Part shown: positions 8,423-15,355 of the stretch, piece by piece | Layout: each line of letters begins with the position of its first letter | Numbering within the stretch: position 1 is the stretch's first letter | Source: Bacteroidales bacterium | GTDB lineage: Bacteria > Bacteroidota > Bacteroidia > Bacteroidales > WCHB1-69 | Assembly (NCBI GenBank): GCA_024400875.1 | Contig: JAKSMB010000003.1 | Location: 19,381-83,380 of the forward strand | Reading direction: 5' to 3' | DNA: 64,000 nt | Translations under genes and position numbers: made by a program | The notes under the pieces: generated by a model | Told to the model about the DNA's origin: nothing | The model's database searches: none | What the model saw: only the letters and a program-made list of their open reading frames with translations

Positions 8423-9453
8423 TTATGAGAAGACTGATGTTTGTGTTTTTATGTTGTATGAATGTTGCGTTGATGGCCCAATCTATCGATATAACAGCAT
8501 TCTCTCAAAACAGGGCATTGGTTGATACCCCAAAGGTGGCACTCCTAAGCGAACAAGTGTTGATGTCTTCTTATCCTTCTGTTTCCGAAACATTTCAAAT
8601 ACCATCATATAGCTTGTATGATGAATATTGGGATGTGGAACACCTCAGAAGCCGGATGTTGACAATTCCTTTTACTGAGGATAAGTTGATGCTTATCATG
8701 GTTGCAGCATCCAACAATCCTTTTGAGGTTCCGTGTTCTTTTGACGATATATCTTTAAAGTATGGCCCAACCAAGGGTGGAGATTTCCATCCCGGCGTTG
8801 ATTTGAAGGTGGAACCGCAAACGCTGGTCAAGAGCTCTTTTGACGGCGTGGTGCGCATGGCAAAATACTATGGGGATTATGGTTTGACGGTTGTTATTCG
8901 TCATTACAATGGCCTGGAAACTGTTTACGCTCATTTAGACAAGTTGTGCGTGAAACCCGGTCAGATGCTGAATGCCGGTGATGTTATCGGACAAACGGGA
9001 AAGACAGGTAACTGCAAAGAACCTCTTTTACATTTCGAGACCCGTTTTATGAACGAGTATTTTGACCCAGAGTTGATTATTGACTTTGAAAACGAGACTT
9101 TGGTGAAAAACACCTGTGTACTTACTTCTTCAGATTTGAATGTCACTGATCTTGATATGCTTGGCAAAACAGTAGTGAAACCTTCGAACACAACGGCAAA
9201 ACCTGTGACTCCAGTGATGAATACAACGACCTCGGTGGAAGAAAAAAATCCACAGCGTGAGGTTATCCAACAGGTGAATGCTCAGTTGAAGCAGGCCTTT
9301 GATGGTGAAGAGGTTTATCACGTTATCCAAAAAGGAGAAACCTTGTATCGCATCGCCACGCAGTATAAGACAACAACGACCGAAATTCTTCGTTTAAACA
9401 ATATTGATGATGCTGATAGGATTGCTGCCGGTCAGCGTATTCGTGTGAAATAA
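8419..9453 (+). CDS. Secreted M23 (LytM)-like protein with C-terminal LysM domain
   Basis: 344 residues: signal peptide (1-20), an M23-like domain (about 113-215), a linker rich in Thr, Pro and Val (250-275), and a LysM peptidoglycan-binding domain (299-343, beginning [14 protein letters not shown]). Of the usual M23 residues, HPGVD (His124, Asp128) and YAHL (His172) are present. The HxH motif reads LLH (203-205), so its first, catalytic His is Leu. This suggests a weak or inactive enzyme, perhaps an amidase activator like EnvC or NlpD; that role is inferred. The gene sits between rfaE2 and an outer-membrane barrel gene. Confidence 0.85.
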   Translation: MIMRRLMFVFLCCMNVALMAQSIDITAFSQNRALVDTPKVALLSEQVLMSSYPSVSETFQIPSYSLYDEYWDVEHLRSRMLTIPFTEDKLMLIMVAASNNPFEVPCSFDDISLKYGPTKGGDFHPGVDLKVEPQTLVKSSFDGVVRMAKYYGDYGLTVVIRHYNGLETVYAHLDKLCVKPGQMLNAGDVIGQTGKTGNCKEPLLHFETRFMNEYFDPELIIDFENETLVKNTCVLTSSDLNVTDLDMLGKTVVKPSNTTAKPVTPVMNTTTSVEEKNPQREVIQQVNAQLKQAFDGEEVYHVIQKGETLYRIATQYKTTTTEILRLNNIDDADRIAAGQRIRVK

Positions 9454-9467
9454 TTAATTTTAGAGAT

Positions 9468-10136
9468 ATGAAAAATAGAAGTTTTATTTTAATGCTTGCC
9501 CTGATGTTGGGCGTATTTACTCTTTCCGCACAACACGATAAGTGTGGTTTTTCTATTCAATTTGGTTGCATCAAACCAGGTTATAACTTCAACGATGTGC
9601 CTGAGTTGGTTATTCCGGGTACCAATTCCTTCGGTTCTGCTGGTGGTGCTATGACGGGCGCTTCCATTGGTTTGAAATATACCTACTCTTTTAAAAATAC
9701 GATCCTTGAAAAGAGTGGTTTGGGTATCTTCTTCGCAGCTGATGGTATGTGGAATGCTATGAATAAGGATTTAAGAACGACTTACGACAACATGAGTTGC
9801 ACAAAACCAATGTATGTGAATGTGCCAATCCAGGTTGGTTTCAGCTACAAAACTCCTGGTCGAATCTTCAACGCTTGGGCTGAATATAGCTTGGGTGCTG
9901 ATCTTTTTATGAAAACGCAAGAAGGTTGGAGAAACAGTACCATTAAGTATCAGATGAATACGGAATTTGCTACGCAAGTAGGCTTCGGTATCCTGTTGGC
10001 TCGTACGGTTTCTTTGGGCGTACACTACTACTGGTTGGGTACACACGACGTTCGTCCACAAAGCGATAATTTGATCAATGAAGGTTCCCAAATGAAGATG
10101 GGTGCTTGGGCGTTCAAGTTGGGCTTCCATATGTAA
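9468..10136 (+). CDS. Outer-membrane beta-barrel protein, unknown role
   Basis: A 222-residue protein with a signal peptide (1-21, ending in LSAQ) and a body of alternating short strands rich in Gly, Tyr and aromatic residues. It ends in AFKLGFHM, typical of small Bacteroidota outer-membrane barrels such as the porin_2/OMP_b-brl families. I cannot assign a substrate. It is the last gene of the plus-strand operon, 14 bp after the M23 gene and just before a strong terminator. Confidence 0.7.
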   Translation: MKNRSFILMLALMLGVFTLSAQHDKCGFSIQFGCIKPGYNFNDVPELVIPGTNSFGSAGGAMTGASIGLKYTYSFKNTILEKSGLGIFFAADGMWNAMNKDLRTTYDNMSCTKPMYVNVPIQVGFSYKTPGRIFNAWAEYSLGADLFMKTQEGWRNSTIKYQMNTEFATQVGFGILLARTVSLGVHYYWLGTHDVRPQSDNLINEGSQMKMGAWAFKLGFHM

Positions 10137-10158
10137 TCGATTTTCACAGAATAGAAAT

Positions 10159-10189
10159 AAAAAGGGAAGACATATGTCTTCCCTTTTTT
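10159..10189. terminator. Bidirectional terminator, perfect palindrome
   Basis: AAAGGGAAGAC and GTCTTCCCTTT flank a short ATAT centre, with A-run and T-run on either side. It separates the barrel gene (plus) from the lipoate ligase gene (minus). Confidence 0.9.
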
Positions 10190-10207
10190 GTATCTGTTCG
10201 TTTCCTC

Positions 10208-11191
10208 TCAGACAAGCAATCCAAGCAACTCTTCTTTGGTGGCGTTGCTGAAGTATTGTTCGACAGGGAGGTCGTTTAATGTCTCTTGGATGATGGCCTG
10301 CTCGTGCGGTAGGCCTACAAGACGTGCTGCAAGCTCGGTAGGATCTTTGGTGGAGAAGAAATCGCCAAAGAACTGCAGTTCCTGGATGCGGCCATTCTTG
10401 ACATTCATCATCGCTTGGATGGAACCGCCCTGCGTGCGTACCTTTCGGTTGATGCTGTATCGGGGAGATTGCCCGAAGTTCCATTCCCAAGTGCTGTATT
10501 TCTCTTTTTCCAGTTGTTGAATGACTGCTATCTCCCTATCGCTTAATTGCTCGATGATGGCGGTTGGGTCCTGACGTTTGATGCAGTTCATGAGATAGTC
10601 TTTGAACTCTAACACGGTCATCGGGGTGGCGAGGTGCTCTGAGATGTTGGTGACGCGACTGCGTACGGACTTGACCGCTTTGTCGGCGAACTTTTCGGGG
10701 TCAACGTTGAGCGCATTTACCAGGTCGTTGTGCAGGGTGGAGAAAAGCATACACCCGTGCTCCAGAACACGGTTCTCGTGGAAGGCCATCGCATTGCCCG
10801 AGATTTTCTTGCCATCTAACAGAATATCATTGCGTCCTGAGAAGGTTGCTGGTAATCCTAAGTCTTTAAGGGCATCCACGATGGGTTGTAAATATCGCAC
10901 GAAGTTCACCTCTTTATCTTGAGACTGAATGTTTTGGATGAAGGTGAAGTTGAGGTTCCCAAGATCGTGAAAAACAGCGCCACCACCCGTGATTCTGCGG
11001 GCTACAGTGATGTGGTGCGATTGCACGTATTCCTGATTGATCTCAGCTACGGTGTTTTGATGTTTGCCGATGATGATGGAGTTGGCATTCTGCCAGAGCA
11101 TGAAAATGTCATCATTGGTTTGTTTGAGAAGATATTCTTCTGCCGCAAGATTGAAATAGGGCGATTGTGTGGGAAGCCAAAGATATCGCAT
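10208..11191 (-). CDS. lplA: Lipoate--protein ligase A
   Basis: LplA activates free lipoate with ATP and attaches it to lipoyl domains such as GcvH or E2 subunits. The 327 residues contain the ligase signature RRITGGGAVFHDLGNLN (65-81), GRNDILLDGKKISGNA with the lysine-binding loop, and a C-terminal lipoate-ligase domain (about 235-325). The gcvP gene 4 kb away is one plausible link, since the glycine cleavage H protein needs lipoate. It stands alone, after the terminator of the rubrerythrin operon; I see no clear -7 box in front of it. Confidence 0.95.
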   Translation of the reverse strand: MRYLWLPTQSPYFNLAAEEYLLKQTNDDIFMLWQNANSIIIGKHQNTVAEINQEYVQSHHITVARRITGGGAVFHDLGNLNFTFIQNIQSQDKEVNFVRYLQPIVDALKDLGLPATFSGRNDILLDGKKISGNAMAFHENRVLEHGCMLFSTLHNDLVNALNVDPEKFADKAVKSVRSRVTNISEHLATPMTVLEFKDYLMNCIKRQDPTAIIEQLSDREIAVIQQLEKEKYSTWEWNFGQSPRYSINRKVRTQGGSIQAMMNVKNGRIQELQFFGDFFSTKDPTELAARLVGLPHEQAIIQETLNDLPVEQYFSNATKEELLGLLV

Positions 11192-11204
11192 AGGAACGTT
11201 TATT

Positions 11205-11241
11205 AAAAAAATGTAGAGACGCTTGACGAAACGCCTCTACA
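11205..11241 (-). terminator. Terminator of the ptb-cdaA-rubrerythrin operon
   Basis: On the minus strand TGTAGAGGCG pairs with CGTCTCTACA (one mismatch) and is followed by TTTTTTT at 11205-11211. Confidence 0.85.
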
Positions 11242-11269
11242 CGTATTGTTATTCACTTTTGGAGTGAAA

Positions 11270-11818
11270 TTATTTCTTGAAGTATCTGTTGAAGAGGCCT
11301 TGGAAACCTTGACCGTGACGAGCTTCGTCTTTAGCCATTTCGTGAACGGTGTCGTGGATAGCATCCCAGTTCATCTCTTTAGCACGCTTTGCAATACGCA
11401 TTTTGTCGGCGCAAGCACCGCTTTCAGCGAGCATACGTTTTTCAAGATTTGTACGGGTGTCCCAAACAACGTCACCAAGGAGTTCGGCGAATTTAGCGCA
11501 GTGTTCAGCTTCTTCGAAAGCATAGCGTTTGAAAGCCTCTGCAACTTCTGGATAGCCTTCGCGATCGGCTTGGCGGCTCATGGCGAGGTACATGCCAACT
11601 TCAGTTGCTTCGCCCATGAAGTGTGCGTTGAGGTCTTTGATCATTTCTTCATCGGTGTCTTTTGCTACGCCGATAACGTGTTCAGTAACAAATTGCAATT
11701 CGCCTTCTTCTTTTACTTCTTCGAATTTTTCGCGTGGTTGGCGACATTGTGGACATTTTTCTGGAGCGGTATCACCTTCGTGAACGTAACCGCAAACTTT
11801 ACATACGAATTTTGCCAT
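11270..11818 (-). CDS. Reverse rubrerythrin (N-terminal rubredoxin domain)
   Basis: A 182-residue non-haem iron peroxidase of the reverse type: the rubredoxin centre is at the N-terminus with Cys6, Cys9, Cys22 and Cys25 (CKVCG and CPQC), followed by a four-helix ferritin-like domain. The di-iron ligands are in [18 protein letters not shown] and [10 protein letters not shown]. Such proteins reduce hydrogen peroxide in anaerobes, which fits an anaerobic gut organism. It is the third gene after ptb and cdaA, 29 bp downstream of cdaA, and ends at a terminator. Confidence 0.93.
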   Translation of the reverse strand: MAKFVCKVCGYVHEGDTAPEKCPQCRQPREKFEEVKEEGELQFVTEHVIGVAKDTDEEMIKDLNAHFMGEATEVGMYLAMSRQADREGYPEVAEAFKRYAFEEAEHCAKFAELLGDVVWDTRTNLEKRMLAESGACADKMRIAKRAKEMNWDAIHDTVHEMAKDEARHGQGFQGLFNRYFKK

Positions 11819-11846
11819 TTCAAATTTTATTTAAAAGGTTGTTTTA

Positions 11847-12629
11847 CTATTTGGACAAGTTTTCGATGAGCAATTGGCGTAATGTGGAAGAGTTCAAACC
11901 TCGAATCAGTTGACCGTCTTTGCATACGGATATCGTTCCGGTTTGCTCGGAAACGATGACGGCAATGGCATCGGTCATTTCTGTGGAACCTAAGGCGGAA
12001 CGGTGGCGAAGTCCTACTTCTTGCGGAAGGTCCGGATTCTTAGATACCGGCAGAATACAACGTGCAGCTGTGATTCTGTGGTCTTTGATGATGACAGCAC
12101 CATCGTGCAACGGACTGTTTTTGAAGAAAATGTTCTCCAATAACTCGGAAGAGGGTCTTGCGTCGATTGTTTCGCCGGTGGACAGAAATTCGTCCAACGG
12201 GGTTTGACGAGCAAAGATGATTAAAGCACCCGTTTTCGTTTCCGACATGTGTTGGCAGGCAGTCTTCACTGCTTCCACCTCGGTGGTAAATGCGGTGGAA
12301 TTCTCTTTTTTTACAAGTTTGTCGCTGAAAAAGTGAATCAGTTTGCCGTTACCAATGAAAAGGAGGAACTTGCGGATTTCGGGGGCGAACAAGATGATGA
12401 TGGCCAAGATGCCCACGTTGATGACTTCTCCAAGCAGTTCGGAAAGCAATGTAGCATGAACGTAGGCTACCATTTTCCAAATGAAGTAGAAAATGGCGAC
12501 CATCCAGAACAACTTGACCGCTGCGGTTCCTTTGGTGAGCTTGTACAACTCGTAAAGGACAAACGCAAAGATCAGGATGTCCAATGCATCAACAATGCGG
12601 AAGGATAAAAAGCTTAGAGCACCTGTCAT
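11847..12629 (-). CDS. cdaA: Diadenylate cyclase CdaA
   Basis: Makes cyclic di-AMP from two ATP. The 260-residue protein has three N-terminal membrane helices (about 10-90) and a C-terminal DisA_N domain. Both catalytic motifs are intact: DGA at 176-178 and RHR at 208-210 (GLRHRSA). Cyclic di-AMP governs potassium, osmotic and wall homeostasis. No cdaR partner is adjacent. The gene starts 12 bp after ptb and precedes the rubrerythrin gene. Confidence 0.96.
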   Translation of the reverse strand: MTGALSFLSFRIVDALDILIFAFVLYELYKLTKGTAAVKLFWMVAIFYFIWKMVAYVHATLLSELLGEVINVGILAIIILFAPEIRKFLLFIGNGKLIHFFSDKLVKKENSTAFTTEVEAVKTACQHMSETKTGALIIFARQTPLDEFLSTGETIDARPSSELLENIFFKNSPLHDGAVIIKDHRITAARCILPVSKNPDLPQEVGLRHRSALGSTEMTDAIAVIVSEQTGTISVCKDGQLIRGLNSSTLRQLLIENLSK

Positions 12630-12640
12630 CGTAGGGTTAT

Positions 12641-13543
12641 TTATTTAGCCATCAAAGCAGCCAATGCGATGGAATACATCTTTGTTTTAGCAGAGTCGCC
12701 ACGGGAGGACAAAACGCAAGGAACTTTTGCACCCATCAACATAGCGCCGAGTTCAGCGTGGTTGAACTTCGTACAGCATTTGTAGAATACGTTACCCGTT
12801 TCAATGTTCGGGAAGAGCAAACAGTCGGCGTCGCCAGCCACTGGACTGTTGAATTTCTTGATGGCAACAGCTTCTGGGTCAATAGCAAGGTCGAGGGAAA
12901 GAGGACCTTCAACGTAAGCCTTCATGTTGGTGCGTTCAGCATCCTTGGCGATGATGGCAGCGTCAACACAAGCAGGGATGTTGGTCAACATCTGTTCAGA
13001 ACAGGTGATGAGGGCAGCTTTAGGTTTCTCGATGCCAAATGCTTGAGCGGTTTGTACCAAATATTTGAGGATGGTTTGTTTTTGTTTCAAGTCTGGAAGT
13101 GGGATGACAGCTACATCACCCACGGTGAGCAACTTGTGGTATGCTGGATTTTCAATAACAGTGACGTGTGTCAACGTGGCCTTAGGAGGACAAAGTCCGC
13201 GTTCCTTGTTGAGGATGGCACGCATGTACTTGTCGGTAGGGAGCAAACCTTTCATCAGGATGTCGCCTTCGCCATTGTTGATCAGGTCGCAGCTGGCAGC
13301 GGCAGCCTTGGTGTCAACGCTTTCGTGAACGATTCTGAATTTGTTGATGTCGATGTTGAGGTTTTTGCAGTTTTCAGCGATGACGGCTTGGTCACCAACG
13401 AGGGTTGCATCAACTACGCCCAAATCAACAGCAGCATTAACAGCTTGCAAAGTGTGTTCATCATTAGCATATGCAGCAACAAGTCTTTTTTTAGGTTTTG
13501 ACTTAACCAGTTCAACTAATTCGTCTAATGTTTTAATATTCAT
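12641..13543 (-). CDS. ptb: Phosphate butyryl/acetyltransferase family protein
   Basis: About 300 residues of the PTA_PTB fold, which exchanges CoA and phosphate on short acyl groups. Visible are GDILMKGLLPTDKYMRAIL, ENPAYHKLLTVGD-type substrate loops and PVAGDADCLLFPNIETGN. The length and motifs fit phosphate butyryltransferase better than long Pta; the acyl group is not certain. I chose the ATG at 13543 (MNIKTLDEL) since an upstream in-frame start would run through the promoter. No butyrate kinase gene is adjacent. It leads the ptb-cdaA-rubrerythrin operon. Confidence 0.86.
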   Translation of the reverse strand: MNIKTLDELVELVKSKPKKRLVAAYANDEHTLQAVNAAVDLGVVDATLVGDQAVIAENCKNLNIDINKFRIVHESVDTKAAAASCDLINNGEGDILMKGLLPTDKYMRAILNKERGLCPPKATLTHVTVIENPAYHKLLTVGDVAVIPLPDLKQKQTILKYLVQTAQAFGIEKPKAALITCSEQMLTNIPACVDAAIIAKDAERTNMKAYVEGPLSLDLAIDPEAVAIKKFNSPVAGDADCLLFPNIETGNVFYKCCTKFNHAELGAMLMGAKVPCVLSSRGDSAKTKMYSIALAALMAK

Positions 13544-13581
13544 ATTATTGTAATTTAATATTGATTTATCTAGAGGAGCCG

Positions 13582-13609
13582 CAAAAGTACAAAAAAAAGT
13601 GTACTTTTG
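13582..13609. promoter_or_regulatory. Divergent pair of -7 boxes (ptb operon / apt)
   Basis: CAAAAGTA at 13582-13589 is TACTTTTG on the minus strand (ptb). TACTTTTG at 13602-13609 serves apt. The gap is 12 bp. With flanking bases the arms GCAAAAGTAC and GTACTTTTGC are a perfect 10-bp inverted repeat. Confidence 0.78.
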
Positions 13610-13636
13610 CACTCGTTAAAAATGTAGAGATAGAAT

Positions 13637-14149
13637 ATGTTTGATTTTTCCACTGTACGTGTTATTGACGACTTCCCAACACCGGGTATTAAGTTCTATG
13701 ATATCACAACATTGCTGAACAACGGCGAGGAATTTCGGAAGGCTGTGGACGATATGATTGCCATAGCTCGCGAGGAGAAACCGGATGTCGTTTTGGCGCT
13801 GGAATCCCGTGGTTTTTTCTTTGGCCCTGCCATTGCCCACGAGTTGGGTTTGCCGTTCGTGCCTGTACGCAAAAAGGGGAAATTGCCTTCTGATACGTAC
13901 GAGATGACCTACGCGTTGGAGTATGGCACCGCCACTATCGAGATGCATATCGATGCCATCAAGGAAAATCAACGCGTGATGATTGTGGATGACGTGCTTG
14001 CAACGGGTGGTACGATGCAGGCCGCCGTGGAACTGGTGAATAAGTTCCACCCTTCGTTCGTTTCAACCGTATTCCTGATGGAACTGAAGGCATTGGAAGG
14101 ACGCAAAAAACTATCTAACTGCGAAATACATAGTTTAGTACAATTATAA
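13637..14149 (+). CDS. apt: Adenine phosphoribosyltransferase
   Basis: Salvages adenine with PRPP to AMP. The 170-residue protein shows FPTPGIKFYDIT at the N-terminus, ALESRGFFFG, the flexible-loop VRKKGKLP and the PRPP motif VMIVDDVLATGGT (114-126). These are the full set for the type I PRTase Apt. It is read divergently from ptb and is 25 bp before ilvE, so the two may be co-transcribed. Confidence 0.97.
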   Translation: MFDFSTVRVIDDFPTPGIKFYDITTLLNNGEEFRKAVDDMIAIAREEKPDVVLALESRGFFFGPAIAHELGLPFVPVRKKGKLPSDTYEMTYALEYGTATIEMHIDAIKENQRVMIVDDVLATGGTMQAAVELVNKFHPSFVSTVFLMELKALEGRKKLSNCEIHSLVQL

Positions 14150-14174
14150 AATTAACAATAAAAAAATTAACGTA

Positions 14175-15197
14175 ATGAAAAACATTGATTGGAAAAGTTT
14201 ATCATTCGGTTATGTAAAGACCGACTACAACGTTCGCTGCTATTTCAGAAACGGACAATGGGGTAAGGTTGAAATCTCCTCCGACGAGTACATCCCTATG
14301 CACATGGCTGCATCTTGCCTCCACTATGGTCAAGAAGCTTTCGAAGGTATGAAGGCTTTCAGAGGCAAAGACGGTAAAGTTCGTTTGTTCCGTTGGGAAG
14401 AAAACTGGAAACGCCTCAACAACTCAGCAGAAGCTATTATGTTGGCTCCTATTCCAAAGGAACTCTTTTTCGAAGAAATGGAAACCGTTATCAAGATGAA
14501 TGCTGATTTCATCCCTCCATACGGTACAGAAGGTTCTCTCTACCTTCGTCCATTGTTGATAGGTACAGGTGCTACCGTTGGTGTAAAACCAGCTGACGAG
14601 TATCTTTTCATTACCTTCGTATGCCCAGTAGGCCCTTACTTCAAAGAAGGCTTCAAACCTACGAATATGCAAATCGCTAAGGATTTCGACCGTGCTGCTC
14701 CTATGGGTACAGGTCACGTTAAGGTTGGTGGAAACTACGCTGCTTCTTTGCGCGCAGGTGAAAGAGCTCACCACGAAGGCTTCAGCGCTTCTATCTTCGC
14801 TGACGCTAAAACCAAAACTTACATCGATGAAGCTGGCCCTGCTAACTTCTTCGGTATCAAAGACGGCAAATATATCACTCCTGACTCTGGCTCTATTCTT
14901 CCTTCTATTACCAATATGAGTTTGCGTCAAATCGCTGAAGACCTCGGCCTCCAAGTTGAAAGACGTCATATCCCATTGACAGAAATCGGTACGTTCGAAG
15001 AAGCTGGTGCTTGTGGTACAGCTGCTGTAATCTCTCCTATCAATATGATCCAAGATCGTGAAACAGGTGAAGAATACGTGATCGCAAAAGACGGTAAACC
15101 TGGTCCTTGGTGTATCAAGATGCGCGAAACACTTATGGGTATCCAATATGGTGAAATCGAAGATAAACACAACTGGTGTACTATCGTAGAATGCTAA
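14175..15197 (+). CDS. ilvE: Branched-chain amino-acid aminotransferase
   Basis: A 340-residue class IV, PLP-dependent aminotransferase that interconverts Leu, Ile and Val with their 2-oxo acids. It has LHYGQEAFEGMKAF, YLRPLLIGTG, the PLP lysine Lys183 in GTGHVKVGGNYA, and EAGACGTAAVISP near the C-terminus. The size matches the long bacterial BCAT II form. Codon choice is strongly skewed to GGT, GCT, AAC and TTC, like gcvP, which suggests high expression. An A-rich leader without a Shine-Dalgarno sequence precedes the ATG, and a terminator follows. Confidence 0.96.
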   Translation: MKNIDWKSLSFGYVKTDYNVRCYFRNGQWGKVEISSDEYIPMHMAASCLHYGQEAFEGMKAFRGKDGKVRLFRWEENWKRLNNSAEAIMLAPIPKELFFEEMETVIKMNADFIPPYGTEGSLYLRPLLIGTGATVGVKPADEYLFITFVCPVGPYFKEGFKPTNMQIAKDFDRAAPMGTGHVKVGGNYAASLRAGERAHHEGFSASIFADAKTKTYIDEAGPANFFGIKDGKYITPDSGSILPSITNMSLRQIAEDLGLQVERRHIPLTEIGTFEEAGACGTAAVISPINMIQDRETGEEYVIAKDGKPGPWCIKMRETLMGIQYGEIEDKHNWCTIVEC

Positions 15198-15224
15198 TTT
15201 GACCCTTAAGGTTAACCTACATAG

Positions 15225-15257
15225 AAATCCCTGTTGCATTATTGCGACAGGGATTTT
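15225..15257 (+). terminator. Terminator after ilvE
   Basis: AAATCCCTGT and ACAGGGATTT form a 10-bp stem extended by TGC/GCG pairing, followed by a T-run. Confidence 0.9.
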
Positions 15258-15296
15258 TTTATTGTTAAAGTTGGTCATTCACGGCAATTTTTTTAC

Positions 15297-15304
15297 TACA
15301 TTTG
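15297..15304 (+). promoter_or_regulatory. -7 box of gcvP
   Basis: TACATTTG followed by C lies 52 bp before the gcvP ATG and directly after the ilvE terminator. Confidence 0.7.
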
Positions 15305-15355
15305 CGACTTGCAATAAGAAAAGATAAATTTATTAATAACTAATTTATAATCAAT

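Noticed and set aside
11205-11241. REP-like mobile palindrome (TGTAGAGACG type)
   Set aside because: It occurs once here and is directly followed by a T-run on the strand of the upstream operon, so a terminator explains it.
12758-13501. Plus-strand open frame of 247 codons
   Set aside because: Antisense to ptb; no motif and no promoter or start signal.
15258-15355. Glycine riboswitch before gcvP
   Set aside because: The leader after the -7 box is about 45 bases with no suitable structure.
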